Program-made: the position numbers and the translations under genes
Notes under the pieces: generated by a model
What the model was told of the DNA's origin: nothing
Databases searched by the model: none
What the model saw: the letters and a program-made list of their open reading frames with translations, nothing else
Origin: Tissierellia bacterium
GTDB taxonomy: Bacteria; Bacillota; Clostridia; Tissierellales; Peptoniphilaceae
NCBI GenBank assembly: GCA_030537815.1
Contig: JAUNVF010000003.1
Location: 1 to 64,000, forward strand
Reading direction: 5' to 3'
DNA: 64,000 bases
Shown: piece by piece, positions 25,845 through 35,661 of the stretch
Numbering within the stretch: position 1 is the stretch's first letter
Layout: each line of letters begins with the position of its first letter

Positions 25845-26834
25845 ATGAAGATAATAATTGATACTCTAGGATCTGATAAGGGTCTGGAAGAAATTGTAAA
25901 GGGGACTTTACTTGCTTTAGAAGAAGTGGACTTCATACCAGTATTCAGCGGACCAAAAGATTTGATTAAAAATCTTTTGCCTGATAATTTATCGGAGGAT
26001 TCAGTAGAGTTTATAGATGCGAATGAAAAGATTTCTAATGATGACCAGCCTGCTCTTGCCATTAGGAGAAAGAAGAATTCCTCTATGGTCATGGGATTGA
26101 GATATCTTAAAAATGGAAATGCCGACGGAATGATATCTGCGGGAAGTACTGGAGCTTTGTTAGCCGGTGCTACCTTGATAATTGGTAGGATAAAAAATGT
26201 CGATAGAGCTGCACTAACAATCGTAGTTCCCGGAGTCAAAAATCATACGATTATGCTTGATGTCGGTGCGAATATGGATTGCAATGTAGATTTGATAAAG
26301 CAATTTGCAGTAATGGGATCTTGCTATGCAAAGATACTTTTTGAAAAAGCCGATCCTTCAATCGCCCTATTGAATATTGGAACAGAAGAGGGAAAGGGGA
26401 ATTCACTGACTAAATCGGCATATGAGATGCTGAAAGACGAAGATATCAATTTTATCGGCAATATTGAATCTAGGGATATACTAGATAATGACGCAGATGT
26501 CATAGTAGCTGATGGATTTGCGGGAAATTTAGTATTAAAATCTGTCGAAGGTGTATCCATGACTATATTATCTCTTTTAAAAGAATCGGTAATGTCATCT
26601 TTAAGGACAAAGATTGGAGGGGCATTACTAAAGCCGGCTCTGAGCGGGATAAAGGGGAAATTGGATTATAGAGAGCATGGAGCGGCTCCGCTATTGGGTT
26701 CTCAAAAGCCTGTTTTCAAAGCGCATGGAAGTTCTGACTCCATAGCCATTAAAAATGGAATAAAAGAGATGATTAAATTTATCGAAGCCGATGTAATAAA
26801 TGAAATTACCGAAAAAATGCGAGGTGAGGAATGA
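25845..26834 (+). CDS. plsX: Phosphate acyltransferase PlsX
   Basis: This 329-residue peripheral membrane enzyme makes acyl-phosphate from acyl-ACP (or the reverse) for PlsY in phosphatidic acid synthesis. Family regions visible are GSDKGLEEIVKGTLLALEE, the SAGSTGALLAGATLIIGRIK stretch, MLDVGANMDC, LLNIGTEEGKGN and the DGFAGNLVLKSVEG segment. The usual DAMGGD near the N-terminus is replaced by DTLGSD. AAGGAAAGGA is the RBS. It overlaps acpP by a few bases. The fapR, fabD and fabG genes that share this operon in Bacillus are missing here. Confidence 0.95.
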   Translation: MKIIIDTLGSDKGLEEIVKGTLLALEEVDFIPVFSGPKDLIKNLLPDNLSEDSVEFIDANEKISNDDQPALAIRRKKNSSMVMGLRYLKNGNADGMISAGSTGALLAGATLIIGRIKNVDRAALTIVVPGVKNHTIMLDVGANMDCNVDLIKQFAVMGSCYAKILFEKADPSIALLNIGTEEGKGNSLTKSAYEMLKDEDINFIGNIESRDILDNDADVIVADGFAGNLVLKSVEGVSMTILSLLKESVMSSLRTKIGGALLKPALSGIKGKLDYREHGAAPLLGSQKPVFKAHGSSDSIAIKNGIKEMIKFIEADVINEITEKMRGEE

Positions 26835-27052
26835 TGAATGAAAATAAGATTCACGATATAATAAAAGAGAGATTTGGTTGTGATAATGTAAGCAATGATA
26901 TGAGATTAAGAGAGGACTTTGATGTCGATTCAATTACTCTTCTAGAATTTGTCATGGATGCTGAAGAGGAATTCGATGTAGAGATAGAGGACGAGGACCT
27001 TGCAAAATTTGTCACAGTCGGTGATGTCGTAGATTATTTTAATAAAAAATAG
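26834..27052 (+). CDS. acpP: Acyl carrier protein
   Basis: This 72-residue acidic helical protein carries acyl chains on a phosphopantetheine arm attached to Ser33 in the DVDSIT motif (DSL in most homologues, here DSI). GAGGTGAGG lies at 26821-26829; ATGs at 26831 and 26834 are both possible and I prefer 26834 for spacing. It sits between plsX and rnc, the standard clostridial position. Confidence 0.92.
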   Translation: MNENKIHDIIKERFGCDNVSNDMRLREDFDVDSITLLEFVMDAEEEFDVEIEDEDLAKFVTVGDVVDYFNKK

Positions 27053-27060
27053 AGGTTGGC

Positions 27061-27774
27061 ATGAAAAAAGACCGAATAAATGATCTTAAAAAATTTGAGG
27101 ATAATATAGGATATAAATTTAAAGATATCGAGCTGTTGAATTTAGCTTTTACTCACAGCTCTTTTTCTAATGAGAACAAATCTTTTCCGGACCATAATGA
27201 GAGATTGGAATTTCTTGGAGATTCAGTTGTGAATTTAATAACTACTGATTTATTGTATACTGAATTAAATAATCTACCAGAGGGAGAGTTGACGAAAATA
27301 AGGGCGACTCTCGTATGTGAGAATTCCTTTGCTAAGGCCGGAAAAGAACTGGATATACCAAGATATCTTCTTCTTGGAAAGGGAGAGGAGATGAGCGGTG
27401 GTAGGACTAGAGAATCACTTATTGCCGATGCATTTGAAGCTTTCTGTGGTGCCATTTACCTAGATGGAGGTTTTAATTCTGTAAAAAATCTTTTGACGAA
27501 GAGATTTAAGGAAAATATAATGTTCGACATAAGAAATCATAATATATTCTTAGATTATAAGACCGCACTTCAAGAAAAGTATCATAAAAAGTATAGATCT
27601 AAAGTTAAATATATCCTTACAAAAGAAGAGGGTCCAGATCATAATAAGCTCTTCTATATAAGTGTATATTCGGACAGGGGCAATATAGGGAGTGGGTCGG
27701 GAAAGAGCAAGAAAGAAGCAGAGCATAATGCTGCAAAAGATGCTTTAATAAAATTGGGCTTTATCGATGGCTAA
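27061..27774 (+). CDS. rnc: Ribonuclease III
   Basis: This 237-residue endonuclease cuts double-stranded RNA during rRNA and mRNA processing. The RNase III signature NERLEFLGDSVV carries the catalytic acidic residues, and a second acidic cluster is in LIADAFEAFCGAIYLDGG. The C-terminal double-stranded-RNA-binding domain (from about residue 165: DYKTALQEKYHKK) ends with GSGKSKKEAEHNAAKDAL. It starts 8 bases after acpP and overlaps the next gene by 8 bases. Confidence 0.96.
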   Translation: MKKDRINDLKKFEDNIGYKFKDIELLNLAFTHSSFSNENKSFPDHNERLEFLGDSVVNLITTDLLYTELNNLPEGELTKIRATLVCENSFAKAGKELDIPRYLLLGKGEEMSGGRTRESLIADAFEAFCGAIYLDGGFNSVKNLLTKRFKENIMFDIRNHNIFLDYKTALQEKYHKKYRSKVKYILTKEEGPDHNKLFYISVYSDRGNIGSGSGKSKKEAEHNAAKDALIKLGFIDG

Positions 27775-28831
27775 AAAGAAATATATAATACCTATATTTA
27801 TACCGCATTTAGGTTGCCCAAATGACTGTGTTTTTTGCAATCAAAGAGTCATAACTAAACAAAATGAAATCGTAGATAGAAAATATGTGCAGAAAGAGAT
27901 CGATAAATATTTAAATTATTTTCCTCAAGATGTAAAAAGTATTGAAGTCGCTTTCTATGGCGGGAGTTTTACAGGCTTGAAAAGGAATCTAATCATCGAG
28001 TATTTGGATTCGGTAAATGATTATATTAAAAATGGAATTGTCGAGAGCATAAGATTATCTACCAGGCCAGACTATATCGATATTGATATAGCAGATTTAC
28101 TTAAATCATATAATGTTAAAACCGTCGAACTGGGAGTACAGTCTATGGTTGATGATGTCTTAAGGGCAAATAATCGAGGTAATTGTGCTTTAGATGTCTT
28201 AGATTCTTTTAAAATCCTCAGAGAGTATAATTTTGATATAGGTTTACAGATGATGACAGGTCTATATAAGTCATCACTGGAAGACGACTTATATACGGCG
28301 AATTCTCTGGCTGATTTGAGGCCGGATTTTGTGAGGATATATCCAACTATGATTTTGCCTGATACATATCTTTATGAGCTATACAATAATGGTGAATATA
28401 ATCCGATGAAATTAGACGAGATGATAGATCATGTCAAAAAAATAGTCATGATATTTGAGGGTAATAATATAAATATTACGAGAATAGGGCTTCCCGACAT
28501 TCAAGATGAATCGGATGATATCCCTAATATGATTGGACCATATCATCCTGCACTGAGGCAGATTATATATTCTGAAATATATTTTGAAGCTATAAGCAAT
28601 TATTTAATTTATTTTCAAAATAGGAGAAAGCTGACTTTATACGCTAATAATTCTAATATATCTTATTTGTCAGGATATAAGTCTATGAATAGGGATAGGA
28701 TTTATAAAATTATAAAATCAAAACCGTCTTTTAGAACTAAGGATTTGAGAGATGGATTAGTAGAAATAGAAGATAAAGAGATTATAGATATCAATAAATA
28801 TTGTTTAAATAAGATAAGAGGTATAACTTGA
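27767..28831 (+). CDS. Radical SAM protein, Elp3-related, function unknown
   Basis: This is a 354-residue radical SAM protein. The cluster-binding motif is CPNDCVFC with Cys17, Cys21 and Cys24, preceded by IPIFIPHLG. AFYGGSFTGL (the SAM glycine-rich region) and STRPDYID follow, typical of the Elp3/YhcC-like branch (COG1243). There is no C-terminal acetyltransferase domain, so it is not full Elp3. The gene sits between rnc and smc, overlapping rnc by 8 bases and smc by 4, a clostridial arrangement. A role in tRNA or RNA modification is plausible from the family, but the substrate is unknown. Confidence 0.86.
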   Translation: MAKKKYIIPIFIPHLGCPNDCVFCNQRVITKQNEIVDRKYVQKEIDKYLNYFPQDVKSIEVAFYGGSFTGLKRNLIIEYLDSVNDYIKNGIVESIRLSTRPDYIDIDIADLLKSYNVKTVELGVQSMVDDVLRANNRGNCALDVLDSFKILREYNFDIGLQMMTGLYKSSLEDDLYTANSLADLRPDFVRIYPTMILPDTYLYELYNNGEYNPMKLDEMIDHVKKIVMIFEGNNINITRIGLPDIQDESDDIPNMIGPYHPALRQIIYSEIYFEAISNYLIYFQNRRKLTLYANNSNISYLSGYKSMNRDRIYKIIKSKPSFRTKDLRDGLVEIEDKEIIDINKYCLNKIRGIT

Positions 28832-31800
28832 GATTAAATAAATTGGAAATCCACGGTTTTAAATCATTTGCTGAAAAGACGATACTGAGTTTTGATAAGC
28901 AGGTATCAGTGATTGTAGGACCGAATGGAAGTGGAAAATCAAATATATCAGATGCCATCAGATGGGTTTTGGGTGAACAGAGTGCAAAGTCACTTAGAGG
29001 ATCCAAAATGGAAGATGTAATATTTACGGGTACAGATAATGTCAAACCCATGAATTATTCAAAAGTCTCGATTACATTTGACAATAGCGAAGGTTTATTG
29101 CCTCTTGACTTCAAAGAAGTCGTGGTCAGCCGTAAAGTTTTCAGGGATGGAGATTCAGAATATACGATAAATAAATCGAATTGCAGACTAAAGGATATCA
29201 GAGAGCTATTTATGGATACCGGGGTTGGGAAAGAAGGTTATTCTATAATTAGTCAGGGGAGAATTGACGAAATACTAAGCTCAAAACCTGAAGACAGAAG
29301 GGTTATATTCGATGAGGCATCCGGAGTTGCTAAATTTAAATACAAAAAAGAGGAATCTCAAAAGAAATTAAATAAGACGATTGAAAACCTGGTAAGGATA
29401 AAGGATATAATAAACCAACTTAGAGATAGGCATAATTTCTTAGAAAAGGAATCTGAAAAGGCTAAAAAGGGTTTGAAATTAATAGAAGAACTGGAAATTC
29501 ATCAGCTATCTTTTTTTAAAAGATATTTGATGGATTCCGAAAAAGAACTGAAAGCTTCTAAAAATAGACTAGATTCATATTATGATTCCAAAAGAGAAAT
29601 TGACGAGGATTTAAATGAAATATCTTCGAGAATCAATCCCTTAAAAGATGATATAGATAGCTCTTCGATCGAGGTAGAAGATATATTAAGAGAAATCGAA
29701 AATTTAAATAAAAAAACTACCTATTTAACTGCAGATATAAAAGTATTAGAAGAGAAAAAGATAATTAAAAACTCGGAGAGCCAAAGGTCTGATTCGGAGA
29801 TAAAAAGTGAAAGAGAAAATCTTATTAAGATAGAGTCTAATTTGAATAATCACGAAAAAGACTTGAAAAAGTTTGACGGTGAAATTCAGAAATTACAAAA
29901 TAAATTTTGCGATGCAAGAGATGATTTCTCAAATCACAATGATGAGATAGAAGAGCTTAAAGCAAATCAATCAGAGATTATATCAAAATTAGATAAATTA
30001 AAAGAAGAATATTCAGAAATTAAACTAAAGAAAAATACAAATCTAAGTATTTCAAATAATTATTCTATCGAAATACAAAATTTAAACAGACAGCTAGAAG
30101 ATGCTTCTGAAAATAGGAAATCATTGGAAGACCAATTAATTTCATCAGGTGAATATAAGAAGTCTTTAAGCGATAAAAATTTAGAATTGAGTTCTGAATT
30201 CGAGAGATTAGACAAGGAAATCAGAGCTATATCTTTAGATTTAAACAAAAAACTGGATACAAAAAATAAATTGATTTCACAGATTTCGCAGAAGAAATCG
30301 AATCTCAGGATAATCAAGGGCATAAGAGATAATTACGAGGGATTTAGCAAATCTGTACAAAACCTTTTGAATCTCAGTAAGAGTAATCAAGACGCTCGTA
30401 GTAGAATAGTAGGCACTCTAGCTGAATTGATTAAGGTTGAGTCCAAATACGAGAAGGCTGTAGAGCTTTCCCTTGCTTCCGCACTTCAAAATGTGGTTAC
30501 TAAAAACTCTGAAGACGCTAAGTATTTAATTCAATTACTAAAGAAAAACAATATGGGAAGAATAACCTTTTTGCCACTTGATAGATTTTCAGGAAGAGAT
30601 AGATTGCTCTTCAATTTACAAAGAGACGATTATTTAACAGTGGCCTCAGATTCTATTGAATGTGATGAGGAAATTCGAAATTTAATAGAGTATTTATTGG
30701 GAAGGACTCTGATAGTGGAGGATATGGATTCTGCTTTAAAATTATCCCATAAAAACAATAAGAATAGGATTGTAACCTTGGATGGAGATATTGTAAATGC
30801 ATGGGGATCCATGGTTGGTGGTAGCAATAGGAGATTTGGGCCTGGTCTTATAAATAGAGATTCAGAGATTGAAAATTTAAGTAAAGATATCGACGATATG
30901 CAGATTCACTTGAATTCCATCAATTCAAATATAGATGAATTGATAGCAAAAAGAAATATATTGGAATCTAAATACGACGATTATATGGGTAAAATTGACT
31001 TTACTCAAAAAGAAATCGATGAATTGGAAAAAAAGCTATCTGAAATTTCATTTAAATTCAATATGACAGTTGATTTGATAGAAAAATTAAATTTTGAAAT
31101 TGATGAAAAATCTGATCAGAGAGATAAATTAGAAGACAAGGATTTTGAAAATCTTGAGAAACTCGAAGATAGAATTTCAGAGCTGAGTTCTTCAAATGAA
31201 AAAATGGATATGAATAAGAGAAAATTATATGACCAGAGAATGGAAAAAGAAAAAATGCTCTTATCCATAGAAAATAATATTGAACTCTTGAAAAGAGATA
31301 AATCCATAGCGGAAAACAGAAAATCAGATGATATAGATAATCTTAAAAACACCAAGAATTCTATTGAAAGACTAGAGAAAAGTATTTTGATATTAGTCGA
31401 TGAAATAAAAGAAATCGAATCAGATATTTTAAAGAATAAAAATATAGTAAAAGGCTATGAATTTAAACTAGAGGATCTAAATAAAAATGCTGATAAAATC
31501 AAGGAAGATATAGCTGAGAAAAAACTATCATATGAGCAGATGAGTGAAAAAAGAATTATTTTGATGAATGATTTATCTGATATTGACAAGAAGATAAGCA
31601 GAGAAGAGAATTATCAGAATACAGCATTTGAGAGAATTAAGTCTAGAAAGGATTTGATTCTAGAAGAATACGCAATTAGCGGTGAAGAATTAGATGATAA
31701 ACTCGAATCTCTTCAAGAGATTAAGACTAATTCCGGAATTATAAAAGACCTCAGAAATAAAATAAGAGATATCGGACATTTCAGTTATGATTCTATTGAA

Positions 31801-32361
31801 GAATATCAAATAGTAAAAAATGATTTGGATTTCTATACGGGTCAAAAAGAAGACCTTATCAAATCAAAAGAAGATATCGAGAAGATTATCAGACAACTGG
31901 ATATTAAGATCTCAAATGCTTTTCAAATTAGCTTTAATGATATTAATCAAAGATTTAATAAAATATTTGCCATATTATTTGAAGGTGGAAGTGCTAAATT
32001 AGTACTAAAAGGTGACGATATTCTAAGCTCGGGAGTAGATATAGAAGTTGAGCCACCCGGCAAGAAATTGCAAAATCTCTCGCTTTTATCAGGAGGGGAG
32101 AGGGCTTTAACTGCCGTTGCTTTATTATTCGCTATATTTGAAACCAGTCCTGCACCTTTTTGTATACTAGATGAGGTGGACGCAGCACTTGATGAGTCTA
32201 ATATCGGTAGATATGTAAATTACCTTAGATCTTTTGAAGATATACAATTTATAGTGATTACCCATAGAAAGCTCACTATGGAGATGGCTGATATCTTATA
32301 TGGTGTTACGATGGAACAGGAGGGTATAAGCAAGATGTATACTCTTTCTTTAGAAGATTAA
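28828..32361 (+). CDS. smc: Chromosome segregation protein SMC
   Basis: This 1177-residue condensin ATPase compacts and separates chromosomes with ScpA/ScpB. Walker A is GPNGSGKS (31-38), followed by the Q-loop region. Two very long coiled coils flank a hinge (roughly residues 510-660; GTLAELIKVESKYEKAVE to VTLDGDIVNAWGSMVGG). The C-terminal head has the ABC signature LSGGERALTA (near 1087) and Walker B CILDEVDAALDESN. The start is TTG at 28828, overlapping the preceding stop. ftsY follows 12 bases later, the standard rnc-smc-ftsY order. Confidence 0.97.
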   Translation: MRLNKLEIHGFKSFAEKTILSFDKQVSVIVGPNGSGKSNISDAIRWVLGEQSAKSLRGSKMEDVIFTGTDNVKPMNYSKVSITFDNSEGLLPLDFKEVVVSRKVFRDGDSEYTINKSNCRLKDIRELFMDTGVGKEGYSIISQGRIDEILSSKPEDRRVIFDEASGVAKFKYKKEESQKKLNKTIENLVRIKDIINQLRDRHNFLEKESEKAKKGLKLIEELEIHQLSFFKRYLMDSEKELKASKNRLDSYYDSKREIDEDLNEISSRINPLKDDIDSSSIEVEDILREIENLNKKTTYLTADIKVLEEKKIIKNSESQRSDSEIKSERENLIKIESNLNNHEKDLKKFDGEIQKLQNKFCDARDDFSNHNDEIEELKANQSEIISKLDKLKEEYSEIKLKKNTNLSISNNYSIEIQNLNRQLEDASENRKSLEDQLISSGEYKKSLSDKNLELSSEFERLDKEIRAISLDLNKKLDTKNKLISQISQKKSNLRIIKGIRDNYEGFSKSVQNLLNLSKSNQDARSRIVGTLAELIKVESKYEKAVELSLASALQNVVTKNSEDAKYLIQLLKKNNMGRITFLPLDRFSGRDRLLFNLQRDDYLTVASDSIECDEEIRNLIEYLLGRTLIVEDMDSALKLSHKNNKNRIVTLDGDIVNAWGSMVGGSNRRFGPGLINRDSEIENLSKDIDDMQIHLNSINSNIDELIAKRNILESKYDDYMGKIDFTQKEIDELEKKLSEISFKFNMTVDLIEKLNFEIDEKSDQRDKLEDKDFENLEKLEDRISELSSSNEKMDMNKRKLYDQRMEKEKMLLSIENNIELLKRDKSIAENRKSDDIDNLKNTKNSIERLEKSILILVDEIKEIESDILKNKNIVKGYEFKLEDLNKNADKIKEDIAEKKLSYEQMSEKRIILMNDLSDIDKKISREENYQNTAFERIKSRKDLILEEYAISGEELDDKLESLQEIKTNSGIIKDLRNKIRDIGHFSYDSIEEYQIVKNDLDFYTGQKEDLIKSKEDIEKIIRQLDIKISNAFQISFNDINQRFNKIFAILFEGGSAKLVLKGDDILSSGVDIEVEPPGKKLQNLSLLSGGERALTAVALLFAIFETSPAPFCILDEVDAALDESNIGRYVNYLRSFEDIQFIVITHRKLTMEMADILYGVTMEQEGISKMYTLSLED

Positions 32362-32373
32362 TGGGAGGTTAAT

Positions 32374-33483
32374 ATGTTTAAGAATTTCTTTAGATCAAAA
32401 AAAAATGATGAAAAAGATAAAGAATTAGAAGAAATAGTGGATATAGATGAAAATGAAGAAGATAAAGAAAATGCAGTAGAATTAGAAACGCAAGATAAAG
32501 TAGAATCAGATATCTTAGATGATAATATAATTCAAGAGATTGAAGAAACAGAAAAAGAAGAAGACAAGGGTGGATTATTCAAGGGTTTTCTAAAGGGTTT
32601 GACAAAGACCAGGGAAAATATATCTAAAAAAATCGACAATGTCCTTTTAGGATTCACTAAAATAGACGATGACTTATATGAGATGTTGGAAGATACTTTG
32701 ATATTATCCGATATTGGCGGTCAAACGACGATGGAGATAATCGATAGATTAAAAGATAGGATAAGAGAAAATAAAATAAAAGATCCTCAGCTATTAAAAT
32801 CTGAATTAAATTCTCTCTTGAAAGATATTATGAAAGAGGATGATCTCGATAATAAAATGAATATCGATAAAAATCCTCTAATAATACTCGTCGTAGGAGT
32901 AAATGGAGTTGGCAAGACGACTACTATAGGAAAACTAGCAAATAAATATAAGAGCCAGAATAAAAAACTATTAATCGCTGCAGCAGATACATTTAGAGCC
33001 GCCGCTATAGATCAATTAGGAGAATGGGCTAATAGAGTCGGCGTTGAGATGATTTCACATTCAGAGGGCGCTGATCCCGCAGCAGTCATATTTGACTCTA
33101 TAACTGCTGCTAAGTCTAGAAAATCGGATATTATCATTTGCGACACTGCAGGAAGACTTCACAATAAAAAGAATCTAATGAATGAATTAAATAAGATTCA
33201 CAGAGTGATCGAGAGGGAATATCCGGAAGCTCATTCGGAAACATTATTGGTTCTTGATGCAACTACAGGACAAAATGCTATGTCTCAGGCAAAGGAATTT
33301 AAAGAGGTTGCAGATATTTCAGGAGTAGTCCTCACAAAAATGGACGGCACTGCTAAAGGTGGGGTTGTCGTGAGAATCCAAACTGAAATGCATATTCCTA
33401 TTAAATATATAGGATTGGGAGAGGGCATAGAGGATTTAAAAGAATTTAATATTGATGATTTTGTCGATTCGATAATTTCGTAG
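32374..33483 (+). CDS. ftsY: Signal recognition particle receptor FtsY
   Basis: This 369-residue SRP GTPase docks ribosome-SRP complexes to the membrane translocon. Residues about 10-60 are a strongly acidic, Glu/Asp-rich A domain, followed by the helical N domain. The G domain contains G1 GVNGVGKTTT (from about residue 175), DTFRAAAIDQL, G3 DTAGRLHNK, G4 TKMDGTAKGG and the closing GLGEGIEDL. It is the last gene before a long hairpin; ylxM and ffh, its functional partners, follow. Confidence 0.97.
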   Translation: MFKNFFRSKKNDEKDKELEEIVDIDENEEDKENAVELETQDKVESDILDDNIIQEIEETEKEEDKGGLFKGFLKGLTKTRENISKKIDNVLLGFTKIDDDLYEMLEDTLILSDIGGQTTMEIIDRLKDRIRENKIKDPQLLKSELNSLLKDIMKEDDLDNKMNIDKNPLIILVVGVNGVGKTTTIGKLANKYKSQNKKLLIAAADTFRAAAIDQLGEWANRVGVEMISHSEGADPAAVIFDSITAAKSRKSDIIICDTAGRLHNKKNLMNELNKIHRVIEREYPEAHSETLLVLDATTGQNAMSQAKEFKEVADISGVVLTKMDGTAKGGVVVRIQTEMHIPIKYIGLGEGIEDLKEFNIDDFVDSIIS

Positions 33484-33485
33484 TA

Positions 33486-33539
33486 AAAAAGCTTGACTTA
33501 TATCCTAATTCGTATTATCATAGGACAGTCAAGCTTTTT
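33486..33539 (+). terminator. Terminator-like hairpin between ftsY and ylxM
   Basis: AAAAAGCTTGAC (33486-33497) pairs perfectly with GTCAAGCTTTTT (33528-33539), with an inner TCCTA/TAGGA stem. The 3' arm ends in five T. No promoter is evident before ylxM, so it may attenuate rather than stop. Confidence 0.75.
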
Positions 33540-33564
33540 GTTTGACCATTGTCGAGGTGATTAT

Positions 33565-33915
33565 TTGATTGATAGAAATTTAATGGTAATACTTTTAGAC
33601 TATTATGGCAAATTATTGAGTGATAAACAATATAAGACGATGATTTCTTATTATTATGACGATTTATCTTTAAATGAAATCGCAGATAATCAAGGAATCA
33701 GCAAGCAAGCAGTTTCCGTTTCTATAAAAAGGGCGGAAGACAAGATAATGGGATTTGAGCAAGAGCTTAAGATGTATGAAAAGACGAATAAATTGAAAAA
33801 TAGATTATTAGCGATATCTGAAGAATTAGATGAACTTTCTACTGATTGCGATGGCAGAGAAATTATTATGAAAGCTTCAAATGATATAAGAGATTTAGCG
33901 AATAAAATCAATTGA
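33565..33915 (+). CDS. ylxM: YlxM family helix-turn-helix protein, SRP-associated
   Basis: This protein of about 116 residues contains a sigma-70 region 4-like helix-turn-helix (LSDKQYKTMISYYYDDLSL... then IADNQGISKQAVSVSIKRAE). The family is encoded next to ffh in most Bacillota and is proposed to act with the SRP particle; its exact role is unclear. I chose the TTG at 33565 because GAGGTGA lies five bases ahead; a reading from 33493 would begin within the preceding hairpin. The C-terminal half is a charged helix. Confidence 0.87.
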   Translation: MIDRNLMVILLDYYGKLLSDKQYKTMISYYYDDLSLNEIADNQGISKQAVSVSIKRAEDKIMGFEQELKMYEKTNKLKNRLLAISEELDELSTDCDGREIIMKASNDIRDLANKIN

Positions 33916-33930
33916 TATGGAGGTGAGATA

Positions 33931-35271
33931 ATGTTTGATAGTTTAGCTGATAAATTGCAGAATATTTTTAGTGGACTAAAAGGAAAAGGCAAGCTTTCTG
34001 AAAAAGATGTCGAAGCGGCATTAAGAGAGATAAGAATGGCTCTTTTAGAGGCTGATGTCAACTATAAAGTTGTAAAAGATTTTGTAAAATCGATAAAAGA
34101 AAGAGCGGTCGGCAATGAAGTCATGGAGAGTCTTACACCTGGTCAAATGGTTGTAAAAATTGTCAATGAAGAGCTTACAAAACTGATGGGTGAAAAAGAA
34201 GCAAAATTAGAATTGGCTTCATCGCCTCCAACTGTAATTCTTTTATGTGGACTGCAGGGGGCGGGTAAAACAACTCATGCAGGTAAATTGGCATTACATC
34301 TAAAGAAACAGAACAAAAGACCTCTAATGGTCGCCTGTGACGTATACAGACCCGCTGCAATAAAACAGCTCGAGGTCGTAGGTTCTCAAGTAGAGGTACC
34401 TGTTTTTTCTATGGGAGATAAGATCAGCCCCGTAGATATTGCAAAGGCAGGAATGGCTGAAGCGAAAAAGAATGGAAATGATGTAGTCATAATAGATACA
34501 GCAGGTAGACTTCATATAGATGAAAATCTTATGGATGAATTGGTATCTATTAAAGAGGCTGTTAACCCAAATGAGATACTATTAGTCGTCGACGCGATGA
34601 CAGGGCAAGATGCAGTAAATGTCGCTGAAACTTTTAATAATCAGCTTGAAATAACAGGAGTAATCCTTACTAAATTAGATGGCGATGCTAGAGGTGGTGC
34701 TGCTCTATCCATAAGAAAGGTAACTGATAAGCCTATTAAATTTATAGGAGTCGGTGAAAAGCTAGATAATATCGAGCCGTTTTATCCTGATCGCATGGCA
34801 TCTAGGATACTCGGCATGGGAGATGTACTGACTCTTATCGAAAAAGCACAATCCGCTATCGATGAAAAAAATGCCAGAGAATTAGAGGAAAAGATAAGAT
34901 CACAAAGCTACTCGTTTAACGATTATCTACAACAATTGGATCAAATGAGGAATATGGGGCCGCTTGAAGATATTCTCGCCATGGTTCCGGGTATAAATTC
35001 CAAGCAGTTGAAGGGCATAAATATCGATGAGAAGGATATTAAGAGAATAGAAGCTATGATCCAATCGATGACTATGAAGGAAAGAGAAAAGCCTGAGATA
35101 ATAGATGGCAGTCGTAAGAAGCGAATTGCGAATGGAGCGGGAGTTACTACTGGCGAACTCAATAAATTATTAAAACAGTTCAAAGAAACAAAAAAGATGA
35201 TGAAGAGATTTACCGATATGGAAAAAACTATGAAAAAGCGAGGGAAATTCAATTTACCTTTCTTTAAATAA
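33931..35271 (+). CDS. ffh: Signal recognition particle protein Ffh
   Basis: This 446-residue GTPase binds signal sequences and 4.5S/SRP RNA. The N domain is followed by G motifs CGLQGAGKTTHAGKLA (near 105-120), DVYRPAAIKQL, DTAGRLH and TKLDGDARGG. The C-terminal M domain is Met-rich with the RNA-binding IDGSRKKRIANGAGV (close to the usual SGRxxRIAxGSG). RBS is GGAGGTGA. It is co-oriented with ylxM and the rpsP cluster. The SRP RNA gene is not in this window. Confidence 0.97.
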   Translation: MFDSLADKLQNIFSGLKGKGKLSEKDVEAALREIRMALLEADVNYKVVKDFVKSIKERAVGNEVMESLTPGQMVVKIVNEELTKLMGEKEAKLELASSPPTVILLCGLQGAGKTTHAGKLALHLKKQNKRPLMVACDVYRPAAIKQLEVVGSQVEVPVFSMGDKISPVDIAKAGMAEAKKNGNDVVIIDTAGRLHIDENLMDELVSIKEAVNPNEILLVVDAMTGQDAVNVAETFNNQLEITGVILTKLDGDARGGAALSIRKVTDKPIKFIGVGEKLDNIEPFYPDRMASRILGMGDVLTLIEKAQSAIDEKNARELEEKIRSQSYSFNDYLQQLDQMRNMGPLEDILAMVPGINSKQLKGINIDEKDIKRIEAMIQSMTMKEREKPEIIDGSRKKRIANGAGVTTGELNKLLKQFKETKKMMKRFTDMEKTMKKRGKFNLPFFK

Positions 35272-35300
35272 ATTAAATTAGGAAAATTAGGAGGATTATA

Positions 35301-35630
35301 ATGGCAGTTAAAATTAGATTAAAGAGAATGGGAGCTAAAAAGAGACCTTTTTACAGAGTTGTGGTTGCTGATTCAAGAGCTCCAAGAGATGGAAGATTTA
35401 TCGAGGAAATAGGATATTACAATCCATTAACAGAACCTGTCACAGTTAAAGTAGACAATGAGAGAGCGAATTACTGGATATCTACAGGTGCAAAACCGAC
35501 TGATACAGTAAATAGACTTTTCAAAAATCATGGAGTTTATGAAAATGAAGTAAAAGAAGAGCAAAACGAAGAAGTAGAAGCTCCTCAAGTTGAAGAAAAT
35601 GAAGAAGTGAAGGAAGAGTCTGCAGAGTAA
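35301..35630 (+). CDS. rpsP: 30S ribosomal protein S16 with acidic C-terminal tail
   Basis: The first about 82 residues are a standard S16 ([21 protein letters not shown], then [14 protein letters not shown]). The remaining about 27 residues are an added, almost wholly acidic tail rich in Glu and Val. RBS is AGGAGG. It begins the conserved rpsP-khpA-rimM-trmD block that normally ends with rplS, which is missing here. Confidence 0.96.
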   Translation: MAVKIRLKRMGAKKRPFYRVVVADSRAPRDGRFIEEIGYYNPLTEPVTVKVDNERANYWISTGAKPTDTVNRLFKNHGVYENEVKEEQNEEVEAPQVEENEEVKEESAE

Positions 35631-35661
35631 AATAGATACTTCATCAGTTCAGGAGGAAGAA

